NCBI GenBank assembly: GCA_000729835.1
Contig: JFHB01000175.1
Location: forward strand, 1-64,000
Direction of reading: 5' to 3'
Source of the DNA: Atkinsonella hypoxylon
Taxonomy: Eukaryota; Ascomycota; Sordariomycetes; Hypocreales; Clavicipitaceae
Length of the DNA: 64,000 nt
Position numbers and translations under genes: made by a program
Notes under the pieces: generated by a model
Database searches by the model: none
Told to the model about the DNA's origin: nothing
The model's input: only the letters and a program-made list of their open reading frames with translations
Part shown: positions 32,375 through 44,408 of the stretch, one piece after another
Layout of the letters: each line of letters starts with the position of its first letter
How positions within the stretch are numbered: position 1 is the stretch's first letter

Positions 32375-35300
32375 TCCCACAAACTGCAAGAAACGCCCCA
32401 AAAAGCTGTACAACTGACAGCATGGAAAGTAAAACTGTGGGTCAGGCACATGCAGATAACGAAGGAGACAACAAATCACATTCGGTACCTAGGTAGGTAG
32501 TTGATACGTTGCTCTGCGTTCTAAGTCTCAGTCTCCAATACAAATGCAACATCTCAGGACACGAATCGATCTGGATGCTGCAGCTTGGATGCAACCACCC
32601 GTGATCTGGAAATTGACCCTGCTGAGCCATTTCGTTGACGCCGAGGTTGCTCCAAGCCCCGTACCCACAAGATTAGAGGTCAATCAAGCAAGTGGATTCA
32701 ATGATATATTTTTTTTTTGAATATGATTCATTTACGCCATGATAGAAGAGCCAGTGAGCATTCGAGCCATCAGAAAATATCTTCCACAACTCCGCGCCCG
32801 AGCTAGGGAGGGGGTGGTGGAGTTGAACACTCTCGAGGTATTAATATAACTATCGTCAGGTATAGTTTCCATGGTTTACGGGATAATATTGGCGGCACAA
32901 ACTTTATCTACTTGTCATGGCGGTTGAGCTTTTCCCTTCTTTCAGCTCTTTTGTAACAACAAGATGCTCGAGTCTTCTATGCGATGACACATCATGCCGC
33001 CAAACCTGCCCCCTTTGTTTTTTTTTTTTGGTTCTCTTCGACAGTCATGTTGATGGGCATCTTGCCCACCAATGACGGCCTGCCAGAGCAACCTTCTTGA
33101 CACGAGCGGCGTCATGCTCGCTTTGCTAGCGCCTAAGTTGCTGACGCTAGAAATAGAAATGGGAAGGGATGTTGTGACCCAAGTATTCGGTGAAGTCACA
33201 CACGAGCTCATCTAACCGATTGCACGTACTCTCAATCTCAAACCCACAGACATGATCCACAATCCTAATCTCATTCGGACTCGGGAAACAACGGGATTTT
33301 GAATCCACAGAGCCAAGTACTCCCGGCGGCATATAGATAAGCTATCCGCCCGTAATACCTGTATAGAAGATTGTGGCTGCCGAATCGAAGTGACTGCACG
33401 ATGGCCCGCCCAATAAAGGGGCGTCTTTATTCAGCGCGCTGCTTGCAACGAATTGTCTCCCGACAGGATGAGAAATTACGCTAATGCAAATATCCTTTGG
33501 CTGGCCATGGTTCCACAACAACATTGCATCACGCGAGTAAACCGCTCAGCTCACACAACGCGACACCACCATCAGCTGACGGGCGGCCGAGGCAGCGCCA
33601 TGGCGAAGCGCATCGTGGTTGGCCCGCTGTCTGTTGCATCGAACAACATCAGCATGCTGCAATCGAATGAATGGTTGCTTGTCAACATGCACGTGTGGAA
33701 AAGATAGCTACATGTAGCCACTAGGCTGGCATATGGGCTAAAGCAAGGAACTGAGGCTGCAGCAAACACGCCAGGGTATTGCGGCTTACGTATAAACCAT
33801 TGGAAGTTTTGCTACAGGCCAGAATATCCTGTTATGGGTGAGGCTTGTAGCGTTCCGCTGACAATGCGGATGCTCTCAAATATTGTACTGGAATTAATGC
33901 TCGATTCCGGAGGTCTCGCCAGGTCGCACGGGCAACAGAGAGGCTAGCCTCGCAAAGGTTTAAGAACTCAATCCAGACGAGAGGGGACGGGGAGGGATGA
34001 TTATCAACAGGGAGTACGGAATAGTTAGTTACTCGTGCAGAGAAAACCAGTCGGAGGAAGGTGCCACGCACCACCAACACTTTTCATTTCCCGGACTGAA
34101 CCCAAGGGTCTGATCTGATCCACGAGCGACCACAAACATACGACTATGCACGGTGCAGCCCACTTTTACTAATTCGAGCCGTCGCGACAGCAGCTCTTGC
34201 CCTCTATGGCTTTAATGTAGTATAGTTATTGTGATTTATTAGTAAATACTACATAATTGGAATATTTATTTTGATTATATCCCCAGCTAAGCTACCTAGG
34301 TAGTTACACTAGTGCATACATTACTGTAGGAATGCAATATAATTGGTAGATTTGGACCCACAGATACCTCAAGTCAGGTCACATCGGGTTCAAAGCCTCG
34401 GGTCATCTACAGACACAGGGTAGGCTTTTCGCCTCTAATCATTGTCAAGAGCTCTCTCAACCCCAATGGGTATCCCTCGAGGTGCGTGGTGAGTGCTATT
34501 GTCAAGCGACGGCTTTTCCTCGTTAACATATATATATTGGACCTGTGCTCCGTATGCTGAGCTAAAAAGTAACAGGCAAATATCACTACGTGCAATTGTA
34601 GACCGACTGACCCTTCAAGCGATAGCATCGAGTATCACCGCCCATTCGCGATAATACAGCCAAGTAGCACCCTTCAAAACCATTACCTCTCTCACTCCTT
34701 CTGCTGTCTACATTGCTATGTCTCCGATAGTTCGAAATTGATTTTTCGACAAGTCCGCCTCAACTCCGCCTTAGACCTGGAGGGCTTCTTTTTGCAGGTA
34801 GAGGCTTCGACTTTCCCACGAGAAAAAGAAATCACAAACCTTACGGTCACATATATGGCAAAATTTGTAGCTGAGGTCAATGAGGGCAATTGTGATGTTA
34901 TATGTGTAATGAACTCCTTCGTGTCCTTCTTGGCCTTTACAGTTCCAGAAACACAACCACGGCCTGTTGCGCCCGGTAATCCAATGACAAAAAGGTAGAA
35001 GAACCTGAAGCAGCATTCGTGGCTTATACTTGGGAGGATTTCCAATACTAGTCGTGTACTGACATCCCACACCGAGGTTAATCGCATGACGTATACGCCA
35101 ACTGGTGCTATGATGTAGAGTAAAGGGCTTGTATACATGTGCTCCATGAAGCGCAGCTGCTTGCTGCGCGATCAAATACCAAATCACCGCACTAAAGGGC
35201 GCAAGTTCTCTTGCACAATGAAATCGCGCACGAGTTATAGAATCATGACGTGTTGAGAGACAAAAGTGACGTGCAATTACAATACCAAGTGCTGCTGTTT

Positions 35301-36739
35301 TCTGCGGTCCGAGGTATCCGCAGCCTTCCTGTGCTGAGCCATGCTCGCAGTAGCAGATGTCTGTGTGCTCACTTCTTCCTCTAGCGGGACAAGAAGAACT
35401 TGTCTTTGTGACGTTCAAGTATACCAAATGAAGCACTGTCCACTGCGCCCTTGGCAGCCGTTGTGCGTGTCCCTTGACACATAGCTACGAGTTCATTACG
35501 CTCTCTCGGAATATGAGCCAACTTGTACCCTCGATTGCATCGTTTAAGGGACACTGAGAGAGTATCATGAGTTTGGAGCGACTGATAGATTCATCCGGTG
35601 CAGATCTGGACTTGGTAGGCTGTTTCATGCCGTAAATGGAAGAACCACAGGCTGGCCGAGACCCCTTTTCAGTTTATTTAATTTTTTGAAGAAAAGATGT
35701 ATGTTTCATTGGCCTTTAAAGCCTTGAGTCAGCTGCGACAAAAATAATGCATCTCAACACTCATTCAACGGGGACATACCACATGTCGTGCTCACCATGT
35801 CTGAGAGCCAACACGAAGTTTTTTGAGGCTGGAATAGCTTGAAATCCACCTCAGTGGTGGGAAAACCAATCCCGGATGCGTGTTGAAATCTGAAGATTTT
35901 TGCACTGCAGAAACCTCCTTCCACAACGAGAAAAGGGGAGCCCCAGCTCAAGCATTCATAGCATGTAGCTTTCTGATACCAAGACAGTCGAGGTTCACAT
36001 GTGGCAGTGAGCGGGCAATGGATGGAGACAGAGAGGGAGAAGGAGAATAAACTTGCATGGCTTTATGCATTCAAAGAATACTGTACTGATGTGTTACTCA
36101 CTTTACCAAAGAATATGTGGGATAATCTATAGAACTAGAGCACGGCAGTTTCTTCAACCTGTACTCCATATTTATGTAGCTGCTGATGAAGTATAATCAG
36201 GATTCTCCGATGGTCGTGGTGGACAATCACCAGCTGAAGGCTCAACATAAAACCATAAGCCAGTAACTGAAGGCGAGCAGGGAAATGGAGATACGGTGAT
36301 GCATACTCCGTCTATAGTTCGTAAATGCCATTCAACGACTCTTCCGATCGCAACAGCCGGGGAACTTGACGCTGCATTCGTTCTATAGACCCTGAGCATG
36401 TCGATTCGCATCGAAAATCATTATTGCTCCTCCACTACCTTCATGTCTTCCGCTTCTATTGCTTCTGTTCCTTTTACGGAATTACTATACTTGAAGTCAT
36501 GGATGGCGAAGATGCGGAAAGATTGCCCATGATGGATATGACTCCTGGTCCTGGTCTAGGTTAGTTTTGCAATTAATTGAATGTGGTATTTGTGTGCCTC
36601 ATTGCTTCAGTGAGAGACCGGATTATGAAATCGACTCTGTGGTCACGACGCCAACGCATGCTTCTAGAGTTTGGGACCAGCCGAGCCTGGAGACTTGGAG
36701 CTCACACGACTGCGACATGTGCCCGTTGGTTGCCGCTGG

Positions 36740-36798
36740 TTGCACTTGCCATTGCACTTGCACTTGCCATTGCACTTGCACTTGCACTTGCACTTGCG
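36740..36798. repeat. TTGCAC/TTGCCA hexamer array
   Basis: About ten hexamers alternate TTGCAC and TTGCCA, roughly 410 bp upstream of the MDM34 start, probably in its promoter or distal leader. Confidence 0.85.
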
Positions 36799-37205
36799 CG
36801 CCAGCCGCCCGGGGAGGGATGCTGGGATCCACTCTGTAGTTCCAGCGCGTGGCAGTGGCAGCCTCGGTTTGGTTGCTGCTGCCCTGGGCGACTTTGTCAT
36901 TCCAGTTCTCCGTCCCAGTCTCCATCCTATCTCCGTCTCATCCCCGTCCCATCCCTGTCGTATCATTGCATTGCATTGCCGCACCACGCCGACCTGACCG
37001 ACAACATCATCCGTCCTCCCTCGCATGACGGGTGACTGCTTGCATCAACACAATTATCGAAGCTCCTCGTCGAACAAACACCGCAGCACACCACGGTTCG
37101 AGTCTTACAGCAAATCTACCCATCGAGTTGCGCCGCGCATCCGGGCCGCCGCGAGCCCTCCGTCCACCCTTCGCATGTTTGCAAGACGTTGCTAGCCATT
37201 TCAAC

Positions 37206-39399
37206 ATGGCCTTCAACTTCAACTGGTCGCCGCTTACTGCGGACGCCGAGTTCTACAGACGCGCGCGGGACCTGCTCACCAAAGCCCTGAACAAGTCGCC
37301 AAAGCCGCCCATCATTGTCGATGATATCCTCGTCAGCGAATTCAACCTTGGCACCGTGCCTCCTGACCTGGAGATCCTCGAGATTGGCGACTTGGCCGAG
37401 GACCGATTTCGAGGCATTTTCAAAATGTGTTACTCTGGCGATGCATTTTTGACATTGAAAACCCGGGTTCAAGTACGTTTGCACAAGATTTTATCTTGGT
37501 TTGTGAAATTTGCGTCTTTCCGAACTCCTGATATGCGACACCCGGAAATGCCCGATCATCTGCATTTTTCGCAACACGCAGCATCAGCAGCATCCAATGG
37601 CGCTCATGTCGTCTACAGGAAAAAACCAAAAACCCTTTTTTTGGGATTCCCATAAGACATCTTTTTCTCACGATTTTTGCCCTTTGTTTCGCTCCCAACC
37701 CCCTTGCTCAAAGCTTGAGTTCCGAATTCCCCCCCCCCCCCCAGCGCAAGCTCCCCCCCTTCCCGTCACGCTTGTTTCTTAATCACATCGTTCAAATCAC
37801 TCCCACTTCGCTCAAAGCCTCGCCTCGCCTCGCAATGCATAACACGTTTGCGCGACAGTTTGGCACTTCAAATTGCACGTCGAAAAACAATTCATGCTTT
37901 GGCACCCCCAAGAACAGGGGTGTCGCGTAATGCGACAAAATCATCTCCACCTCCCGCGCAGGGGTCCGTCCAACTTGGTTGAAGCTGTGCTAACATGCAT
38001 CTTTCCTCTTTAGGCGAATCCATTAAACACATATCTCTATTCCAAGCCAAGCTTCACATCGCCTAAGCCTCTGGCTGCCGCCTCTGGACTCACTATTCCC
38101 CTCTCAATTACTTTGTCAGACATCAAGCTTTCCGCCTTTATCATCCTTGTCTTTTCAAAGCAAAAGGGGCTCACTTTAGTGTTTCGCAATGACCCGCTCG
38201 AGTCCCTCAAGGTCTCATCGACCTTTGACTCAATACAGTTTGTCCGTGACTATCTTCAAAGGACTATCGAACAGCAGCTTCGCAACCTGATGATGGATGA
38301 ACTCCCCGCCATCATCCACAGACTTTCCTTGGAGCTATGGTGCCCGGATCAGGCAAACAAGGCCCCCCAATCATCCTATGAAGATGTCGACGAAAAGGGT
38401 GTGGACCCATTTGCCAGCCCACCTCTGGATCCTGTTGATGCCAATGGAAACCTTCTAGATTACAACACTGTATCAGAATTGGCTCTCAATGGCGGGGGCG
38501 AGACTCAGTCACTATTTTCGCAAAAGAACCTGGTGCGCCTGGCTACCTTGAACGACTCTCACCGAACGCTGTCGCTATTCACTCCAGGCATCAAGGATGT
38601 TCTCTTTCGCGCCTGGACAGGATTTGGAGATCGATCTGACGCCACCAGTCCTCGGCTTGCTTCCCATAATGTAGCCAAGACCTATTCCTTGCCAACTGGA
38701 GGCAGCACTACATACACCTTTTCTGATTCAGGCAGCACAGCTCACGGATACTTGCCATCGAGGCCGTCCGTTATGAGCCTCAACTCAGCCGCTAACGGAA
38801 TCGCACATAATACTGCCAATCACCGCTCTAGACCTGGCCGCAAAAAGAAGACTAGGGTGGTCAACTTGCGAAAGACCAAGTCTGAGGCTGGATCTTCAGA
38901 CGTCATGTCCGAGGGTGTCTCTGACACAGCATCCGTCTACGTCCCCTTGTCGGAGCCTGTCGTTACGCCCTCTATCCCAGAACAACCTGCGTCAGAGGGT
39001 GCCAGCCTTGAAGAGTCCCCTGCGGGCAAGGTTCGCTTCGGACATTCACACAAGGGGCACTCGACTCCTATTCGCCATACAATCATGTCCAACATCTACA
39101 AGAAAAACTTGGAGCAATCAGCCGCCGCACGAGAAGACTCCAAAAAGGCCATCCCTTGCTCAAACAGTTTGGATATCATGGCCGAAAAGGCCCCTTTGGA
39201 CAAAGACGGTAAGCCCATACGGGACCCGTATCAAGCATGTGGCAGCTCCGACACATCATCGGTGATTTTAGAGCAAGCGTGGATCATGAAGATGGCTGGC
39301 GAGATTGCCAGACGTGTTTACGACGAGAAACATGGCCGACAAGGCATCTGGGAGGACTCAGACGTAGCTCCCCCTACATACGAGGCTGCTACTCACTGA
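37206..39399 (+). CDS. mdm34: Mitochondrial distribution and morphology protein 34 (ERMES subunit), 550 aa
   Basis: Exons 37206-37472 and 38014-39399 join in phase 0 across a 541-nt intron. The start MAFNFNWSPL is the family N-terminus, though the frame is open further upstream. MDM34 is the outer-membrane subunit of the ER-mitochondria encounter structure, which tethers the two organelles and moves phospholipids. Its SMP lipid-binding domain covers about 1-200 (ILEIGDLAEDRFRGIFKMCY, SGLTIPLSITLSDIKLSAF, FVRDYLQRTIEQQLRNLMMD). The rest is low-complexity, with a basic patch RPGRKKKTRVVNLRKTKSEA near 330 and a C-terminal helix (QAWIMKMAGEIARRVYDEKH). The length is typical. The long first intron contains a C16 tract at 37728-37743. 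Confidence 0.94.
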
Positions 39400-40442
39400 A
39401 GATGGCGCCAACCCCAAGGAGCCAACACAGAAACCCGCACATGACCCGAACTGACTCATTCGAGACAAGCTTTTCACACTTTTTATTTATTCAATTTTTG
39501 GCATTCTCCAATGTACAGGCGTTCGGGAAGCACTTTCACTCCTTCGGGAGATATTCATCGATGACGTACTTCTATCATGGCGTTTCCATTCATTTCATTA
39601 CGAGCGCTGTTTTTTTTCCTGTTATCGCTTGAGGATGATGTAATTTATTTCTATTTCGGTTCCTGCACTTCATCTGGGGGAGGAGGGGGGGGGGGGGGGG
39701 TTGAGCGGAGAGGTCCAGGGGTGTTTGAAATTGTTACTCAGGTACGGAAGTTCCTGAATGCCTACAGTCTAGAGTATATAGTGCTGGGTGATTAGAATTG
39801 TTTGATTGGGACTCTGGGTAAGCAAGAGGTGACGGGGGTTTGAAAAGCGAATTTGGTGTATTTAGTCAGGGAGCGGGCAGCCCTTTGAACAACTATGGAT
39901 CGAATGGCCCTGACTGATATGAAGACTATGGTCCACTGTGATTGGTTTGTTGTCATGAAGTTTGAAAGCCACTGACAGCTACGCACGCTTGCTCAGCATT
40001 TGCATTGAAGTGTGGAATCCCCACAGCTCATATTGGCGAGGACCTGAGGCCATCCTGCGGTATGGGCGTACACGGCGCGACTACCACGTAGCTATATCAC
40101 TCAAGGTTGAAACCTGGCTGTGTACAATGATAGCGACGCCGCTTGTGGAATAGGCGCGATGTGCGGGATCCGATCTCCGGCTGTCATGTTCAGAGTCCGA
40201 CTGTGTCCGTCAAACTGGTGGCAGTGGAGGGTTCACCCGGCGTGGCACGGACATGCTTCGAGACGTGTATGTCAGTGAGGTCGTGTAGGCTGTGGATCTG
40301 ACTATGGCGGTGGGACCTCGGCAGCACAGCTCGTCGCATTGCACGGGAAAAGGTGCAGCCGCGAGCTTTTTCGTGTAACAGATGCAAGCTGAGCGCAGAG
40401 GTCGCATCGCACTGTTTGGCAAACGACCCTTGGCATAGCCGT
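39400..40442. other. Convergent 3' flanks of MDM34 and YAF9
   Basis: About 1 kb with no supported gene. A GGGGGAGGAGG(G)n tract lies at 39676-39700. Short frames on both strands overlap and have no recognisable features. Confidence 0.5.
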
Positions 40443-41366
40443 CTAAGCCGATTTCGCAACAGCAGCCTGGTTCTCAGCCTTCAACTTGGCCAGCATGCCC
40501 TCTTTGGCCTTGAGGTCCGACAAGATCTGCTTGCACATGGCCTCCGTCTTGTTCTGCGCCTCCTTGAGCTTCCTCACCTCCGCGGCCTCCGTCTCCCGAC
40601 TGAATGGCTGGCCCGGCCGATTGTGATTCGGGATCATGGCCGTTCGCTCCCACACCTCGCCGCTGTCCGGCGCAGGGAGCGGCGGGGGCGCGCGGTTCTT
40701 GCCCTTGCCCTTGCCTCCGCCCGAGGCTTTCCACCCCCTGGGCACTGCGCCCGTCGTGAGGATCTGGTAGAAGGCCTCGTAGGGCTCGTTGAACAGCTGC
40801 TCCTCGTAGCTCCACGAGCGGACCTCGCCGTTCTTGGTGACCATGGCCTGCTTCTCCTCCTCTGTTCGGCCGTAGGGGTGCAGGCGCAAGTAGTGATACA
40901 GGGTCTGTGGCTTCTCGCCCGAGTCGTTGATGTAGTAGAGCTTGATGGTGATGTCGAATTCTCCCCAGCCTGTTTCGCGGACGGCGAAGGGCTTGCCTGG
41001 TTCGCCCTCGACCACTGCGGAAAGATCAGTTTAAGTGATTCTAGACGGAGGTTGGGTTGGTGGATTGCTTTTTTTTTTTTCTTTCTTTTTTTTTCTTTTT
41101 TTTTTTTGATGAGCGGATCTTTGCTTACTGCGCACGTAGTTGGGGATTGACTCGTGGAGTTTGAACTGCACGCGACGGACCCAGTATGTTATGTCTGTGT
41201 CTTCGAGGCCCTTGACGAAGACTTCCCAGGAGTGCGTGTGGTTGTCGGGCGTGCCGGGGGGCTTGGGGTTGGATTCGGAGAAGGGGACGGCGGTTGTGCC
41301 GACGATGAAGGGTCGGCGCACTTGGGTTAGCTTGACGCGCTTGCCGAGCTGGTTTGATGGCGCCAT
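40443..41366 (-). CDS. yaf9: YEATS-domain protein YAF9 (NuA4/SWR1 subunit), 269 aa
   Basis: Exons 41366-41129 and 41014-40443 join in phase 1 and restore NYVRMVEGEPGKPFAV. Yaf9 reads acylated histone H3 tails for the NuA4 acetyltransferase and the SWR1 H2A.Z-exchange complex. The YEATS domain spans about 10-150: RRPFIVGTTAVPF, HTHSWEVFVKG (the HxWxVFV signature), RRVQFKLHESIPNYV, ETGWGEFDITIKLYYI and LYHYLRLHPYG. A Gly/Lys/Pro-rich linker follows, then a C-terminal coiled coil (EVRKLKEAQNKTEAMCKQIL) used to join the complexes. The length matches fungal Yaf9. The 114-nt intron is dominated by A/T runs (T-rich on the plus strand). Confidence 0.94.
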
Positions 41367-42517
41367 GCTGGGATTATGAGGATCGGGGGGACGGTGTTGC
41401 GAGTTGATGCATTGGATTGTTGGATCGAGTGGAGGTTGGCGCACGGCTGTTGCCTTGATGTTAATCGGTGTCTGGTGGGAGTCCCGTGTGGCTTGCCTTG
41501 CTTGGGGCCGAGCAGGGGCATCAGCACTGGGACAGCCACATGCACAGCCACAGATGGGCGGCCACTGGGTGAGTTGTGAGTTTGCCACCTCTCAATGTTA
41601 TGCCCAACATCTTGTGCCATACATTGTTTCAACTATTGATATTTACCTCCTGCGTACATTGAGTATTCACACAAGGGGCTGTAGTGCGAAAATCTAGGCT
41701 GTGGACGATTGTGGTAAATCCAGTGGTAAATCCTGTGTGATTCAACATCATGAGAAGGGATGAGGTTGTGTTTGGCCAACGGTACTTTCCATTTTAGAAC
41801 TTTGTCCATGAAGCTCCAAAGGCACAAAGACTAATAATAATAAGACACATTCGAGGTAAGGTAGAACCAGCAATTGTGAGCACTAGCTCTCCATGAGGCT
41901 CAAGGACGCTTTTTGAGAACTTGAGAGACGACGACACGGTGGAAACTACTTGAAAATATAAATTCAACGGATGATGGTCTTGTGGGATGAATCATCGCGG
42001 CAGGCATCAAACTCCAACGACCCTTTTGTATTATCGACGATGCACATGGCAGTGTTGCCAAGCATGCCAGTCTCTTCGTTTCCGGAGCCTCGTTTCCGGA
42101 GCTGGCTTAAATAGTGATGCAGAATCGCCATACAGAGCAGTCAGGGTATCTACAAGTCACCTGTAATGGCTGTCCGTCTGCCCAGTATTTCGCCTGAAGA
42201 CATGTTACAAAGCTTTATAATTATTTGATTATTACCATCTTCATCCGAAAGCTAATTAGTTATAATGTGATAATTACAACCTCGAAACCCACCTTACGTA
42301 AGCTACAAGCATCCATGGTGGAGCCTCAACTGTATACTGTATGATCTCATGACTTTTCTAGCCAAACAGCTTCTGTCCATCCCGCGTCACTCAATTCAGC
42401 TCCGAATAGACACTATTCCATCTTGCAAGGCCTAGCTTCAGCTTCCCGAAGGCTCAGAACCCAATCATAAGCCTCGCCATTCCCTCATCTTCACACTGCC
42501 TGGCCTGCTCATGCATC
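41367..42517. promoter_or_regulatory. Divergent promoter region of YAF9 and COQ11-like genes
   Basis: 1.15 kb with no supported gene. The YAF9 leader occupies the left part. AT-rich patches around 41820-41960 and 42210-42290 and a duplicated TTTCCGGAGC motif at 42080-42101 are the only visible structure. Confidence 0.5.
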
Positions 42518-43444
42518 ATGTCGGCAGTCGCGAAGAGAGTGGTGGTCTGCGGCGGAAGCGGCTTCCTGGGCTCCCGGATCTGCAAATACGCCGTCGCTAG
42601 AGGATGGGACGTCACCTCGATAAGGTAGCTTCGAGCTGGGCACGGCCTTGTTACAGTCAGAGCTAACATCTTCGCAAGTCGGTCGGGCGAACCCCAATGG
42701 GACACAGTCACTTCATCACCTCTTCCGCCGTCATGGTCCCACAAAGTGACCTGGGAACGCGGGGACATTCTCCAGCCCGCGACATACGGCCCCTTGCTCA
42801 AGGGCGCAGACTACGTCGTGCACACCATGGGCATCCTCCTCGAGGCAGACTACAAGGGCATCGTGTCGGGCAAAGAGTCGCCCATCACGGGCTTGCAGAG
42901 GATGTTCTCGACCGTGCGCGAGCGCGGCACCAACCCGCTTGACAACAACACCGGTCAAGGCATCAAGCCTGCTGATCTGACCGACCAGTTCTCGTACGAG
43001 GTCATGAACCGCGATAGCGCCATTGAACTGGCGAAGCACGCTGCTCGGGAGAGAGCCAGCGCTTTCTGCTACATCTCTGCTTGCGGCGGTGCACCCATCA
43101 TGCCGCCGCGGTATATCAAGACCAAGAGGCAGGCCGAGATTGCAATCCAGAACAACTTTCCTGAGATGAGGGGCGTGTTCATTCGAGCCCCGTTCATGTA
43201 CGACAGCTCGCGCAAATTCACCATGGCCATGGCAGCTCTGGCGGGTGCGGGGGCCTTGTTCACGAGATTGACCGGCAACTATCTAAAGGACTTCATGGGC
43301 GCGGCGGGCACCAAGCCGCTCCAGGTCGAGGTGGTTGCAGAGGCAGTCATCGAGGCTTTGAGCGATGAGGCCGTCACTGGCCCAGTTGAGGTCTCGCAGA
43401 TTGAAGAGCTAGCTAATAAGGGCTGGAGGAAATCTATGCTGTAA
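42518..43444 (+). CDS. coq11: COQ11-like NAD(P)-binding SDR protein of mitochondria, 290 aa
   Basis: Exons 42518-42624 and 42679-43444 join in phase 2 across a 54-nt intron with a CTAAC branch site, giving SRSGEPQW. This is an atypical short-chain dehydrogenase related to yeast Coq11 (YLR290C) and NDUFA9. Coq11 belongs to the coenzyme Q synthome on the matrix side of the inner membrane. The Rossmann dinucleotide motif is GGSGFLGSR (12-20). Further evidence: KGADYVVHTMGILLE (end of strand beta-4), a YISACGG segment, and YIKTKRQAEIAI, which takes the place of the YxxxK catalytic pair. The N-terminus is short and only mildly basic. The start at 42518 was preferred over ATG 42511, which is out of frame. 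Confidence 0.85.
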
Positions 43445-43616
43445 ATTCATGTAAAGGGAGATATATCTCCCATAGAAAAAAAAAAAAACAACGCAAAACA
43501 AACAAAGCTCGCTAGACTGTACGATAGTAGTAGAACAACCGGCACGGGGATTGCAGAACACCATGTAACAATGAACATCTCGCATCGCGCCACCAATGTA
43601 TAACATGTACCCCATC

Positions 43617-44408
43617 TCATATCATCGTGCCTCTCTCGAAACTATCCCGAATATCCGACGTATATTTGTCGTAGAACCGCGCCAGCTTCTGGTTGAACTG
43701 CTTGTTCTTCTCGTTAATATACGTGACGTCCCCATCATCGCCGTTCCTAGCCATCCGCTCCTTTCGCTTCTTAAGCCTCTGCTCCTCTGCCCTCCGCAAG
43801 TCCGCCACCAGCCGATCCACAGACGCCTTATCCGGCTTGTTCTGATTGAACGTCGTCGTATCAGCCGTAGAGTAGAAGGACCCGTCCTTGTCCACGGCAA
43901 TCAGCTCCCCGTCCTCCGTCTCGACGATATCCAAGCCGCCCGACGCAGCCGCCTTCTCGATCGCCGCCATCTTCTGCTTCTCGTAGCCCTCCATATCCGG
44001 CGTAATGTTCTTCAGCTGCCGCTTGTAGACCTTGTTGCTCTCCTGCTGCGCATCCTTGAAGGCGTTGTTGTCGCGGTGCGCCGCCTTCTTCTTCTTGCGC
44101 TTGTCCCATCTTTCGCTCTCGTCTATCGTCCAGTCCCATGCGCGCTTGCGCTCAAAGTCCTCGCCTGCCTCTTCGACTTCGGCCTTGAGGAGCTTGTGTG
44201 CCGCGATGTCTTGCTTGCGCTGGAGGGCTGTGAGCTGCGCTTGGTCGGTTCCTAATCTTTGGCATTCCCGGGTGGCTTCTTTTAGGTTGGACTCGGAGGA
44301 GGACTTGGCTCGTGCTTGGAGGGCTTTGAAGCGAGCTACGCGGTCGTCTGTTTTGCTCTGCGCATCATTTGCTTTTGTGGGAGCTGTTGATTCTTCGGGG
44401 GGCGCCAT
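43617..44408 (-). CDS. syf2: Pre-mRNA-splicing factor SYF2, 263 aa
   Basis: A single exon from ATG 44408. Syf2 is a subunit of the Prp19-associated (NTC) complex in the activated spliceosome, linked to Isy1 and Prp22 function. The protein is highly charged and helical throughout: DRVARFKALQARAKSSSESN near the start, then the conserved ERKRAWDWTIDESERWDKR, NITPDMEGYEKQK, and the C-terminal signature KFYDKYT-type block (KLARFYDKYTSDIRDSFERG). Length and motif order match the family. The gene converges on COQ11 with 172 bp between the stops. A CACGTG E-box lies about 140 bp upstream of the start at 44547-44552. Confidence 0.95.
   Translation of the reverse strand: MAPPEESTAPTKANDAQSKTDDRVARFKALQARAKSSSESNLKEATRECQRLGTDQAQLTALQRKQDIAAHKLLKAEVEEAGEDFERKRAWDWTIDESERWDKRKKKKAAHRDNNAFKDAQQESNKVYKRQLKNITPDMEGYEKQKMAAIEKAAASGGLDIVETEDGELIAVDKDGSFYSTADTTTFNQNKPDKASVDRLVADLRRAEEQRLKKRKERMARNGDDGDVTYINEKNKQFNQKLARFYDKYTSDIRDSFERGTMI

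Larger units (their letters stand above)
30973..37205. other. 6.2-kb gene desert between divergent IPK1 and MDM34
   Basis: No recognised protein, RNA gene or transposase is present. The longest frame (minus, 34771-35436) is Cys/His/Trp-rich and reads like translated non-coding DNA. Contents: a 12-bp GAATGAGATGAC repeat at 31435-31470; CATAA units at 31811-31850; (CAA)n at 32269-32296; TCAGTCC and CCCCGGT heptamers at 32314-32374; CCTAGGTA palindromes at 32486-32501 and 34290-34303; an AT-rich patch at 34200-34350; and TTGCAC hexamers at 36740-36798. Short frames on the minus strand at 33147-33524 might be remnants of a gene. The last 200 bp are the MDM34 leader. Confidence 0.5.

Noticed and set aside
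33147..33524. Two adjacent minus-strand frames that look protein-like (SPNEIRIVDHVCGFEIES)
   Set aside because: An intron could link them, but I could not find a convincing acceptor or a family; recorded only as possible remnants.
34771..35436. 221-codon open frame on the minus strand
   Set aside because: No ATG-proximal promoter features, no domain, unusual Cys/His/Trp content, overlapping open frames on both strands; reads as chance open sequence.
37090..37110. GGTTCGAGTC resembling a tRNA B box
   Set aside because: No matching A box or acceptor stem at the expected distance; it lies in the MDM34 leader.
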